In this document: one piece after another, positions 6,890 to 13,462 of the stretch
Layout: each line of letters starts with the position of its first letter
Position numbering within the stretch: the first letter of the stretch is position 1
Position numbers and translations under genes: made by a program
The notes under the pieces: generated by a model
What the model was told of the DNA's origin: nothing
What the model saw: the letters and a program-made list of their open reading frames with translations, nothing else
Databases searched by the model: none
From: JACROF01 sp964598995
GTDB taxonomy: Bacteria > Patescibacteriota > Microgenomatia > Levybacterales > UBA12049
NCBI GenBank assembly: GCA_964598995.1
Contig: CAZRDR010000075.1
Coordinates: forward strand, 1 to 16,313
DNA: 16,313 nucleotides
Direction of reading: 5' to 3'

Positions 6890-8668
6890 ATGGATCAAGT
6901 TTCACAAATCAGAGACAAAATTGATATCGTTTCTTACCTTTCAGAGTTTATCACACTCAAAAAAGCTGGACGTAATTTTAAGGCTGTTTGTCCTTTCCAT
7001 AACGAAAAATCCCCATCATTTATGGTTTCACCTGATAGGCAGGTGTGGCATTGCTTTGGTTGCGGCAAGGGCGGCGATATTTATACCTTTCTCATGGACT
7101 ATGAGCGGGTTGAATTTCCAGAGGCGCTGCGAATTTTAGCCAAACGGGCTGGAATCGAGCTCGTCCAGTCGAAGTTTGACGCAGGAATTTCTTCGAAAAA
7201 AGAGCGATTATACGGACTGAATGCACTCGCTCGTGAATATTATCACTATCTACTTCTTAAGCATAAAGTTGGCGAGAACGCACGCAACTATCTCATAGGC
7301 CGTGGACTAACAGACAAAATCATCGAAACTTTCCAACTGGGGTTCGCTCCAGGTGTCGGCACAGCACTTTCGAATTATTTACTTAAGAAAAAAGGCTACA
7401 CCCAAGAAGAGCTGGTAGATGCCGGACTTGCCTTTAGTCGTGGACGCGATAGCGTCGATTTCTTTCGGGGCAGGTTGATGTTTCCTCTTGTAGATCACCG
7501 GGATAATGTCGTTGGCTTTTCAGGTAGAGTCCTTGATAAGGACGCCAAAACCTCTAAATACATCAACACTCGTGAGACCCTCATCTATCACAAAGGTGAA
7601 GGGTTTTATGGATTAAATGTCACCAAAGACGCGATCCGCAAGGCTAATCAAGCAATACTCGTTGAGGGAGAATTTGATGTCATTTCCTCATTCCAAGAAG
7701 GAGTGAGTAATGTTGTTGCTGTGAAAGGCACCGCCTTAACTGAGATGCAGATCGGGCTTATCGGGCGCTATGCCCAAAAAATCAGTATTTGTTTTGATGG
7801 GGATAAGGCAGGGCAGGAAGCGATAAAGCGAAGTCTACCTTTAGTTGAAAAAAAAGGTCTGCAGGTGAGCGTGATACTCCTTCCTAACGGCAAAGATCCT
7901 GACGAGTCAATCAAGACAGATCCCATTGCATATAAGCAGGCAGTTAGAAAAGACGTCTCGGTGTATGACTATCTCTTCGATTCAGCTGTTAGTGAAGGGG
8001 ATAAAAATACTGCTGAAGGCAAGAAAGCAATTGCCGATGCTTTTTTACCAATTATTTCGAGTATGAGTAATGAAATTATTAAAGAACATTACTTACGAAA
8101 GCTCAGTACGGTTTTAGAGACAACCTACGAGAGTATTTCAAAAGAGCTGTCTCGTATGCGTCAGGCAGAGAAGAGTCCCCAGGTAAAAGTACCGCCTCTC
8201 AAAGCTCCCAAGCAAACACGTGAGGAAATGCTTGAGGATTACCTTATTTCACTCATTGTCCAGTACCCAATGCCGAAGATTGCTCTCGATAAAGCCGTCG
8301 CAGTCCTCACCCCGTCAGTCTCACGCGAGAAAGCGTATCTTAAGATTTTGGATCATCTTCTCGCCTACTTCAAATCGACTGAGAATTTTGACCAAAACCG
8401 TTTTAGCGAATTACTCCCAACTGAGCTGCTTCATTCTTATAACAAGAGCATCCTCTTCCCTCTTCCGCCACTTGGCAGTGATGAGGCTCATTTGCATGAA
8501 GTCGAGAAGGTGGCCAGACAACTGCGTGATCTGTATGTGAAAGATCGGATCAAGACGATCAGTGAAGAATTAGTTGCTAAAGAAAAAGATGGCGAGGATT
8601 TGCCTGAGATCGTCAGTTTGAAAGAAGAGTACGCTCAGCTTCTCCACCTCTTAAAGCGAGCCAACTAA
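6890..8668 (+). CDS. dnaG: DNA primase
   Basis: A 592-residue primase that lays down RNA primers at the replication fork. The N-terminal CHC2 zinc-binding domain shows C34, H37, C55 and C58 (CPFHNEKSPSF and HCFGCGKGGD). The RNA polymerase core follows with DFFRGRLMFPL and YINTRET. The TOPRIM part has the catalytic EGEFD (259-263) and the metal-binding FDGDKAG (DGD at 303-305), then PNGKDPDE. The C-terminal third (about 430-592) is the less conserved helicase-interaction region and is of normal length. The ATG at 6890 starts the expected MDQVSQIRDKIDIVSYL helix; a GTG at 6879 is in another frame. rpoD follows after 87 nt, the common dnaG-rpoD order, but here rpoD has a promoter of its own. rpsU is not seen upstream. 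Confidence 0.97.
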   Translation: MDQVSQIRDKIDIVSYLSEFITLKKAGRNFKAVCPFHNEKSPSFMVSPDRQVWHCFGCGKGGDIYTFLMDYERVEFPEALRILAKRAGIELVQSKFDAGISSKKERLYGLNALAREYYHYLLLKHKVGENARNYLIGRGLTDKIIETFQLGFAPGVGTALSNYLLKKKGYTQEELVDAGLAFSRGRDSVDFFRGRLMFPLVDHRDNVVGFSGRVLDKDAKTSKYINTRETLIYHKGEGFYGLNVTKDAIRKANQAILVEGEFDVISSFQEGVSNVVAVKGTALTEMQIGLIGRYAQKISICFDGDKAGQEAIKRSLPLVEKKGLQVSVILLPNGKDPDESIKTDPIAYKQAVRKDVSVYDYLFDSAVSEGDKNTAEGKKAIADAFLPIISSMSNEIIKEHYLRKLSTVLETTYESISKELSRMRQAEKSPQVKVPPLKAPKQTREEMLEDYLISLIVQYPMPKIALDKAVAVLTPSVSREKAYLKILDHLLAYFKSTENFDQNRFSELLPTELLHSYNKSILFPLPPLGSDEAHLHEVEKVARQLRDLYVKDRIKTISEELVAKEKDGEDLPEIVSLKEEYAQLLHLLKRAN

Positions 8669-8691
8669 GGCTTTCAATTTACTAGAAAGTA

Positions 8692-8700
8692 TGCTAGTAT
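8692..8700 (+). promoter_or_regulatory. extended -10 of rpoD
   Basis: TGcTAGTAT with a weak TTTCAA (8672-8677) 17 nt upstream of the hexamer. Predicted start of transcription is about 8707, giving a leader of about 49 nt. An ATG at 8707 lies exactly 6 nt after the box, the spacing used by leaderless genes in this window. Confidence 0.55.
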
Positions 8701-8706
8701 GGGGTT

Positions 8707-8759
8707 ATGTTATAAAAGCCCGGAGGACCGTGGGCTTTATTTGCGTTGGAGGCATATGA
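8707..8759 (+). promoter_or_regulatory. rpoD leader with hairpin and two mini-ORFs
   Basis: The leader begins with ATG TTA TAA (8707-8715), a start-Leu-stop at the leaderless position. It continues into a 7-bp hairpin, AAAGCCC (8715-8721) with GGGCTTT (8732-8738), whose 10-nt loop holds GGAGGA. A GTG at 8730 follows GGAGG by 3 nt and opens a 9-codon frame ending in TGA at 8757-8759, overlapping the rpoD ATG as ATGA. A second GGAGG (8748-8752) sits 3 nt before the rpoD ATG. All this is visible in the sequence; that it regulates rpoD by translational coupling or ribosome-site masking is inference. Confidence 0.45.
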
Positions 8760-9847
8760 ATAAAACTACTTCGAACAAAACCACTATTCTAGACGACGTC
8801 GTAGCATCAGCTAAGAAGCGAGGCTATATTACTCAAGAAGAAATCTTAGGCATCTACGCTAAGCCTGAGGATCACATCGTAGAACTTGATTCACTCTATG
8901 ACCGCTTGATGAAGCAGGATATTGATGTCTTTGAGAGTGTTTCACAGGAACAGGATGCCCAAAAGCCGATTGAGGACTTAGAAAAAGAGCTAGAAGCACT
9001 CACGATCATGACTGAAGGGACAGTCTCAGATCCTGTGCGCATGTACTTAAAAGAAATCGGCCGCATTCCACTTCTTAACTTTAACCAGGAGATCGAGTTA
9101 GCCAAGAGAGTTGAGGCTGGAGACGATGCTGCAAAACAAATGCTAATTAACTCTAACCTTCGTTTAGTCGTGTCTATTGCTAAAAAATATATCGGCCGTG
9201 GTCTGTCACTTCTAGATCTTATCCAGGAAGGTAATCAAGGCCTGATCCGTGCTGTTGAGAAATACGACTGGAGAAGAGGCTATAAATTTAGTACCTATGC
9301 TACCTGGTGGATCAGACAGTCTGTTACGCGTGCGATTGCTGACCAGGCACGTACGATTCGTATTCCGGTGCACATGGTCGAGAATATTAATCGCTTCTTA
9401 AGAGCGTCTCGTAAGCTGATGCAGGAATTAGGCCGTGAGCCTACCCCTGAAGAAGTAGCAGCAGTTCTAGGAATTGAGCCAGAAAAAGCTCTCGAGATCA
9501 TTAAGATTTCGCAGAACCCTGCTTCACTTGAAGCGCCAGTTGGAGACGAAGAGGACTCAAGACTGGGAGACTTTATCCATGACACCTCAGCGCCAACACT
9601 TTTTGACTCTGCCTCACGTGAACTCTTAAAAGAGCAAGTTGATCAAGTGCTAGCGACTCTTTCTGATCGTGAGCGACGAGTTCTTGAAGAGCGATTTGGT
9701 CTTAAGGACGGTCGACCAAAGACACTTGAAGAGGTAGGTCGTATGTTTGCGGTCACTCGTGAGCGTATCCGTCAGATTGAGGCAAAAGCACTGCGCAAAC
9801 TCCGCCATCCAAGTAGGGGCAACAAGCTCAAAGATTACCTCGGCTAA
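8756..9847 (+). CDS. rpoD: primary sigma factor (sigma-70/RpoD)
   Basis: A 363-residue housekeeping sigma factor that directs RNA polymerase to promoters. Domains in order: region 1.1 (about 10-60), region 1.2 starting at DPVRMYLKEIG (92-102), region 2 with NLRLVVSIAKKY and the -10-melting YATWWIRQSVTRAIADQAR (181-199), region 3 with the extended -10 contacts His206 and Glu209 (IPVHMVENIN), SLEAPVGDEEDS, and region 4.2 with VTRERIRQIEAKAL for the -35. All promoter-reading residues look conventional, matching the TATAAT-type and TGn boxes in this window. It is short because the long spacer of proteobacterial RpoD is absent. I chose the ATG at 8756 (GGAGG upstream) over the in-frame ATG at 8699 because the latter overlaps the -10 box. 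The stop overlaps the convergent gene by 4 bp. Confidence 0.96.
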   Translation: MNKTTSNKTTILDDVVASAKKRGYITQEEILGIYAKPEDHIVELDSLYDRLMKQDIDVFESVSQEQDAQKPIEDLEKELEALTIMTEGTVSDPVRMYLKEIGRIPLLNFNQEIELAKRVEAGDDAAKQMLINSNLRLVVSIAKKYIGRGLSLLDLIQEGNQGLIRAVEKYDWRRGYKFSTYATWWIRQSVTRAIADQARTIRIPVHMVENINRFLRASRKLMQELGREPTPEEVAAVLGIEPEKALEIIKISQNPASLEAPVGDEEDSRLGDFIHDTSAPTLFDSASRELLKEQVDQVLATLSDRERRVLEERFGLKDGRPKTLEEVGRMFAVTRERIRQIEAKALRKLRHPSRGNKLKDYLG

Positions 9848-10173
9848 ACCTTACACTCACAGCCTTTGCGCCTAAGAATTTCCATTTGTTCTTCAATGGT
9901 ATGGACAAATTGATCTTGTTGTTCTAGATCAGTTGCTTTTGATGCATCCAAAGGTGTCCCATGTTTGTAAGCTCTTTTGGTCATCTCCCCAACGAGTGCT
10001 TCATGACGATTATAGAGAGCTTTGAGTCTGCCGACCCATCTTTTGGTCTCAGGGTGATTACGATAGCCGCCTTTATCGGTCGTTAAAATAGTCCAAAGGG
10101 CGTGGAGTTCACGGTGTTCACCAAGTAAATGCTGTCGACAGAGGAGTTCTGGTTTAATATCCCAAATTCGCAT
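9844..10173 (-). CDS. T4 endonuclease V-like pyrimidine dimer DNA glycosylase
   Basis: A 109-residue protein resembling the pyrimidine-dimer glycosylase/AP-lyase family (Pfam Pyr_excise; T4 DenV), which cuts the glycosyl bond at UV photodimers. RQHLLGEHREL (13-23) aligns with T4 DQHLMAEYREL, placing Arg21 and Glu22 on the T4 catalytic Arg22 and Glu23. RLKALYNRHEALVGEM aligns with the following long helix of T4. The T4 nucleophile is the alpha-amino group of Thr2 after Met removal; here the second residue is Arg, so Met1 aligns with Thr2 and would supply the amine if retained and deformylated. The protein is about 30 residues shorter than T4 EndoV at the C-terminus, which ends in a Cys-containing tail (GCECKV). 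It starts 8 nt after the GNAT stop. Confidence 0.8.
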   Translation of the reverse strand: MRIWDIKPELLCRQHLLGEHRELHALWTILTTDKGGYRNHPETKRWVGRLKALYNRHEALVGEMTKRAYKHGTPLDASKATDLEQQDQFVHTIEEQMEILRRKGCECKV

Positions 10174-10181
10174 ACTATTTA

Positions 10182-10586
10182 TTAATCTTGCTTAATCTCC
10201 ATATTCATTGATATTTGTTTAGTTTTCTTGAATCCACATGTTTGATAGAAATGAACGTATGTATCTTCAACGCTTATCGGAATATAGGTAGTACCAAGTG
10301 CTTGTAGTCTCGCGATAATTTCTTTAACCAGTTGTTGTCCAATGCCTTTTTTTCGATAAGCTTGGGAAACAACGACCTTTTGGAGGTAGCCTCGTCTACC
10401 ATCGAATGAACCGAGAGCTGTACCAATAATTTTACCGTTATCTTCGATCAGAACACTCAAATTAGGATTTTTTGTTAGAAAGAGCTCGAAGCGTTTTTTG
10501 CTGTCCATCTCATTTACGAAGTAGTTATCTTGCCAAAAATCTATAAGCTTTTCATAGTCTATAAGTGATATTTCGCGGAGACTCAT
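10182..10586 (-). CDS. GNAT-family N-acetyltransferase
   Basis: A 134-residue single-domain GNAT protein that transfers an acetyl group from acetyl-CoA to an unknown amine. The acetyl-CoA pyrophosphate-binding loop is YRKKGIGQQL (motif A, R/Q-x-x-G-x-G), preceded by the beta-4 strand GYLQKVVVSQ. The end strand VHFYQTCGFKKTK is typical of motif B. It lies between DUF1801 (7 nt upstream) and the glycosylase (8 nt downstream). An extended -10 ends exactly 6 nt before its ATG and overlaps the DUF1801 stop codon, so it may be transcribed separately as well as by read-through. No Shine-Dalgarno is visible. The substrate cannot be predicted. Confidence 0.88.
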   Translation of the reverse strand: MSLREISLIDYEKLIDFWQDNYFVNEMDSKKRFELFLTKNPNLSVLIEDNGKIIGTALGSFDGRRGYLQKVVVSQAYRKKGIGQQLVKEIIARLQALGTTYIPISVEDTYVHFYQTCGFKKTKQISMNMEIKQD

Positions 10587-10592
10587 GTCGAA

Positions 10593-10601
10593 ATTATATC
10601 A
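10593..10601 (-). promoter_or_regulatory. extended -10 of GNAT gene (leaderless type)
   Basis: TGaTATAAT on the minus strand, ending 6 nt before the ATG at 10586 and covering the stop codon of the preceding gene. Confidence 0.65.
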
Positions 10602-11028
10602 AAGCAGTCTTTACTTGACCCATGCCTCCTAAATTTTCTGCTTTCTTGAGAATTTGTATCAGAACAGACAGATCGATATCCTGGAGGGATTTAAATCTGA
10701 TACAACTTTTACCAATATCAGCCTTGGGTAATTTGTCTTTGTAGGTATCAGCTAGATAGTTATCGCCTTCCATAGCACAGATATAAATTGAAATATAATT
10801 TTTTTGGCTTGCGAGCAAGACTAGCGACCAATCTCCCTCGCGTCCAGTCTTGTAACGGTAATGATACGTTCCGTATCCGATCATGCCTGAGATAATATGA
10901 GGCTTTAAGTTGGGAAGAGTTTTTTTAATAAGATTGTGTAGTGTCTCAATTTCTTGACGGCGAGGTTCTGCAATCATATTTATGTATTCATCAGGTGTCT
11001 TAGCACTGGTTGGTTTAAACATATTCAT
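10594..11028 (-). CDS. DUF1801 domain protein
   Basis: A 144-residue protein with the DUF1801 (YdhG-like) fold. The N-terminal TPDEYINMIAEPRRQEIETL and LIKKTLPNLKPHIISGMIGYGTY correspond to the family's amphipathic helices and the G-x-x-x-Y-G strand. WSLVLLASQKNYISIYI and the Gly-Lys-Ser/Cys-Ile-Arg-Phe segment follow. The molecular function of the family is not established. The start at ATG 11028 is favoured over the Met two codons later because TGcTATAAT ends 6 nt upstream of it. It is divergent from the CPBP protease gene, with a 70-bp shared promoter region. A second, shorter DUF1801 protein is at 14753. Confidence 0.82.
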   Translation of the reverse strand: MNMFKPTSAKTPDEYINMIAEPRRQEIETLHNLIKKTLPNLKPHIISGMIGYGTYHYRYKTGREGDWSLVLLASQKNYISIYICAMEGDNYLADTYKDKLPKADIGKSCIRFKSLQDIDLSVLIQILKKAENLGGMGQVKTALI

Positions 11029-11034
11029 GAGGCA

Positions 11035-11043
11035 ATTATAGCA
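11035..11043 (-). promoter_or_regulatory. extended -10 of DUF1801 gene (leaderless type)
   Basis: TGcTATAAT on the minus strand, ending 6 nt before the ATG at 11028. Confidence 0.7.
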
Positions 11044-11083
11044 AAGACAGAGTGATGAGGATCATTTTCCATTTATTCAAAAA

Positions 11084-11092
11084 TGCTACTAT
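11084..11092 (+). promoter_or_regulatory. extended -10 of CPBP gene (leaderless type)
   Basis: TGcTACTAT ending 6 nt before the ATG at 11099. No good -35 is seen. Confidence 0.6.
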
Positions 11093-11098
11093 CAATAT

Positions 11099-11860
11099 AT
11101 GCGGAAGTTACTGAATTGGAAGATCTTATTTATTCTTCTCAGCGCGAGCCTCTTGAGTGTGATCTGTATTTTCCCGTATATCATTACGCTCCAGGGTGAG
11201 TTGTTACGAAAAGCCGGAGTCTCAGTCCAAACACTTTTTATTGCACAATTTATCCAGTGTCTGATTCTTTTTTCAGTGTTAATTTTTTTCGGTCTTGTTT
11301 TGACTCAGAAAAATCAATTTCATCTCCCTGTTCTTGAAGCATTCGTAAATAAAAAAAAGGTTAAGCCAGTCGTCTCAAGTTTTCTGAGTAAGTCCATTAT
11401 TCTGGGCATAGTTACAGCAATTGCTATTTATAGTCTTGATGGTTTGTTCACACTCCTTGGAACCCAAATTAATACCCACCACAATGCGGCTCCAGTCTGG
11501 CAAACGTTACTTGCTGCTTTTTATGGTGGGATCACTGAGGAAATCGTGATGCGACTATTTTTAATGTCGTTACTCGTTTGGCTAAGTACAAAAGTGATGC
11601 GGCGAAAAGAGCCAGCAGTGAGTGGAATTATCGTTGCTATTATGATAGCGGCAATAGTTTTCGGCCTTGGTCATCTGCCGATTACCGCAACTCTGACTAA
11701 AATTGATGCACTTGTCGTAGCGCGTGCCATCGTCCTGAATGGAATTGGGGGAATAGTTTTCGGCTGGCTGTTCTGGAAGAAAGGACTTGAGGCTGCGATG
11801 CTTGCTCACTTTACGACAGATATTTTCCTCCTGACGCTTTTACCACTAGTACTTCGTTAG
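11099..11860 (+). CDS. CPBP-family intramembrane metalloprotease
   Basis: A 253-residue integral membrane protein of the CPBP (CAAX protease/bacteriocin-processing, Abi) family. Motif 1 EEIVMR (Glu147, Glu148, Arg152), motif 2 FGLGHLP (His192) and motif 3 HFTTD (His237, Asp241) are all present, so it is predicted to be an active glutamic-type intramembrane protease. Hydrophobic segments cover about residues 7-30, 45-69, 98-121, 135-163, 175-195, 210-226 and 240-252. Roles in the family include prenyl-protein processing, bacteriocin maturation or immunity, and sigma-factor release; none can be picked here. It stands alone with its own promoter and ends in a 4-bp overlap with the convergent RibD-C gene. 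Confidence 0.88.
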   Translation: MRKLLNWKILFILLSASLLSVICIFPYIITLQGELLRKAGVSVQTLFIAQFIQCLILFSVLIFFGLVLTQKNQFHLPVLEAFVNKKKVKPVVSSFLSKSIILGIVTAIAIYSLDGLFTLLGTQINTHHNAAPVWQTLLAAFYGGITEEIVMRLFLMSLLVWLSTKVMRRKEPAVSGIIVAIMIAAIVFGLGHLPITATLTKIDALVVARAIVLNGIGGIVFGWLFWKKGLEAAMLAHFTTDIFLLTLLPLVLR

Positions 11861-12426
11861 TTGTTGTTATTGTGTATAACCTTAAAGGTAAGACTTGTTC
11901 TCTCATTGGTTGCTTCTTCTACTTTTATTCGTTCAAGTTTTATTTGATCAGTATTGATATTCTCAAGAAGTTTTAAGCCAGATCCTAAGAGAACTGGGAT
12001 GATATCTATTTGTAATTCGTGACAAAGACCAGCGTTAAGGCACTGCTGGATAGTCTGGGCACCGATCACTTGAACATCTTTACCATTGGCAGCCTCTTTA
12101 GCCTGAGTAATAGCACTCTCGATACCATCGGTGACGAATGTAAAGCGTAATTTCCCATTACCTTCAGGATATTTCTCAGGCGGGGTATGTGTCAGGACAA
12201 AAATAGGAGTCTGGTATTCGTAGTCATCAGTAGCCCAGGTAAATGGATCAGCCATTTCATAGGTGTGTCGACCCATTACAACAGCCCCCGTATCCTCGAT
12301 CATTTTCTTAAAAGACGGGACATCGTGCCACTCTGCGAAGTCCGGATAGAGTCCATCGACGGTGCCTTTTGCGTCATTAACGAAGCCATCAAGTGAGATG
12401 GTCATGCCGGCTATAACTTTTCCCAT
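11857..12426 (-). CDS. dihydrofolate reductase-like protein (RibD C-terminal family)
   Basis: A 189-residue protein of the RibD-C/DHFR-like fold, NAD(P)H-dependent reductases. The start GKVIAGMTISLDGFV, the segment VVMGRHTYEM, the strand PIFVLTHTPP, the cofactor-loop region VIGAQTIQQCLNAGL and HELQIDIIPVLLGSGLKLL are typical of the free-standing YyaP/YwjB-like group rather than RibD itself. No deaminase domain is attached and no riboflavin genes are nearby. The true substrate is unknown. The C-terminus carries a short Asn run. The start is fixed by TGtTATAAT ending 6 nt before the ATG. Its TAA overlaps the CPBP TAG (TTAG). Confidence 0.88.
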   Translation of the reverse strand: MGKVIAGMTISLDGFVNDAKGTVDGLYPDFAEWHDVPSFKKMIEDTGAVVMGRHTYEMADPFTWATDDYEYQTPIFVLTHTPPEKYPEGNGKLRFTFVTDGIESAITQAKEAANGKDVQVIGAQTIQQCLNAGLCHELQIDIIPVLLGSGLKLLENINTDQIKLERIKVEEATNERTSLTFKVIHNNNN

Positions 12427-12432
12427 TGAGAA

Positions 12433-12441
12433 ATTATAACA
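12433..12441 (-). promoter_or_regulatory. extended -10 of RibD-C gene (leaderless type)
   Basis: TGtTATAAT (consensus extended -10) on the minus strand, ending 6 nt before the ATG at 12426. Confidence 0.7.
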
Positions 12442-12473
12442 GACGGTAGAGAGGTTTCAGCGAATTGGAATAC

Positions 12474-12779
12474 TTATTTTATTTTTTGTTCTAGCAATTT
12501 ATAAAGCGTTAAACCTAGATAGGGAGCTAGCAAAAAGAATAAAAATTCTTCGATCGGTAAAATTCCGATAGCTATACCAATCGTTCCGTGGGGTGGGAAC
12601 ATCCAGAGGCCTTGGCTTACTGAGAAATAATCCCAAACAAGGCCTATGAAAAAGATAAAGAGGAAGTATGCTACAAAGTGTTTTTTAGTTTTAAATAATT
12701 GGAGTTTGAAGTATTTATGAAGAAAAAAACTAAGCAGGAAAAGTCCAAGAAGTACAGAAAGATAGAGAGGATTGCCCAC
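12474..12779 (-). CDS. lycopene cyclase domain protein (single, CrtYc/d-like)
   Basis: A 101-residue protein with three predicted membrane helices (about 3-20, 33-52 and 75-96). The signature LPIEEFLFFLLAP, plus WDYFSV and GLWMFPP, matches the lycopene cyclase domain found twice in fused bacterial/archaeal CrtY-type cyclases and once each in CrtYc and CrtYd. Those enzymes act as a pair, yet here only one domain is seen and no other carotenoid gene is in the window. The function is therefore open: homodimer, partner elsewhere, or a different membrane role. The start codon is GTG at 12779, 6 nt after TGgTATACT, with no Shine-Dalgarno. VOC1 lies upstream on the same strand with its stop at 12810. 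Confidence 0.8.
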   Translation of the reverse strand: MGNPLYLSVLLGLFLLSFFLHKYFKLQLFKTKKHFVAYFLFIFFIGLVWDYFSVSQGLWMFPPHGTIGIAIGILPIEEFLFFLLAPYLGLTLYKLLEQKIK

Positions 12780-12785
12780 TGATTT

Positions 12786-12794
12786 AGTATACCA
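12786..12794 (-). promoter_or_regulatory. extended -10 of lycopene-cyclase-domain gene
   Basis: TGgTATACT on the minus strand, ending 6 nt before the GTG start at 12779. Confidence 0.65.
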
Positions 12795-12809
12795 AACTTT
12801 ACCCTCAGG

Positions 12810-13238
12810 TTATTTATTTGGAGCAAATTCAATAATCCATTCAATACCGTATTTATCACGGAACATGCCGGCATATGAACCCCATGGACTATCTCCCATT
12901 GGTCCTTCTACTTCTCCGTCTTGAGAGAGTCCGTTAAATATTTTTTCTGCTTCTTCTTTACTTTCAGTAGTTACTAAAATTTTACTTCTATTCTCGCGCT
13001 CATTTACTCGGCCGAGAACCTCAGGAACATCATTGGCTATTAACAGCGTATCTTTGCCAATTGGGAGTGCGATATACATGATTTTTTCTTTCTCTTTTTC
13101 TGGCACAGGGAATTCGTCTGTCGCGATATCTTTGAAGCGAATTATTTTGGTAAATTCTCCACCGAAAACAGACTGATAAAAAGTAAATGCTTCTTCTGCA
13201 TTACCGTTGAAGTTGATCCAAGGATGTGTCGTAGGCAT
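12810..13238 (-). CDS. VOC/PhnB-like protein
   Basis: A 142-residue vicinal-oxygen-chelate protein of the PhnB-like group (COG2764 type). It opens with HPWINFNGNAEEAFTFYQSVFGGEF, typical of that group, and ends with DSPWGSYAGMFRDKYGIEWII. Members are metal-dependent or structurally related enzymes and resistance proteins, often of unknown activity, and no specific reaction can be assigned. It starts 22 nt after the 3' end of tRNA-Asn on the same strand. No clear -10 lies in that gap, so it may be co-transcribed with the tRNA and freed by tRNA 3' processing (inference). Confidence 0.87.
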   Translation of the reverse strand: MPTTHPWINFNGNAEEAFTFYQSVFGGEFTKIIRFKDIATDEFPVPEKEKEKIMYIALPIGKDTLLIANDVPEVLGRVNERENRSKILVTTESKEEAEKIFNGLSQDGEVEGPMGDSPWGSYAGMFRDKYGIEWIIEFAPNK

Positions 13239-13260
13239 AGGGTGAAAATTGCGATTAGTT

Positions 13261-13335
13261 TGGCTCCCCCGCTAGGATTCGAACCTAGAACCTTGAAGTT
13301 AACAGCTTCCTGCTCTACCGTTGAGCTACAGGGGA
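13261..13335 (-). tRNA. tRNA-Asn (GUU)
   Basis: A 75-nt cloverleaf read on the minus strand. The acceptor stem TCCCCTG pairs with CGGGGGA (one G-U), followed by discriminator G and an encoded CCA. The D arm is GCTC/GAGC. The anticodon arm has loop CTGTTAA (anticodon GTT at 13303-13301) with four pairs and a G-A mismatch at 27-43. The T arm is CTAGG-TTCGAAT-CCTAG. An extended -10 (13367-13375) lies upstream. Confidence 0.95.
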
Positions 13336-13366
13336 ATGACTCCTCCTATATGTCAGAGTGTGCCTT

Positions 13367-13375
13367 ATTGTATCA
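13367..13375 (-). promoter_or_regulatory. extended -10 of tRNA-Asn
   Basis: TGaTACAAT on the minus strand, about 31 nt before the tRNA 5' end, allowing a short 5' precursor. Confidence 0.5.
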
Positions 13376-13446
13376 TCTCATTTGAGAGAAATAAAGTACT
13401 GATTAGCCTTGCAGAGTCACTGCTCAGCGAGGTTAGACGAAGTGCA

Positions 13447-13455
13447 TGCTACAAT
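13447..13455 (+). promoter_or_regulatory. extended -10 of LRR-kinase gene (leaderless type)
   Basis: TGcTACAAT ending 7 nt before the ATG at 13463. It rules out the upstream in-frame TTG at 13409. Confidence 0.65.
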
Positions 13456-13462
13456 CAAAGAC

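Noticed and set aside
8699..8755. ATG at 8699 as rpoD start
   Set aside because: It overlaps the -10 box and lacks a ribosome site; ATG 8756 follows GGAGG.
12671..12874. Minus-strand frame of 67 codons bridging VOC1 and the lycopene-cyclase gene
   Set aside because: It overlaps both real genes in another frame and has no family features.
13409..13462. TTG start adding 18 residues to the LRR kinase
   Set aside because: The extended -10 TGcTACAAT lies inside this stretch, 7 nt before ATG 13463.
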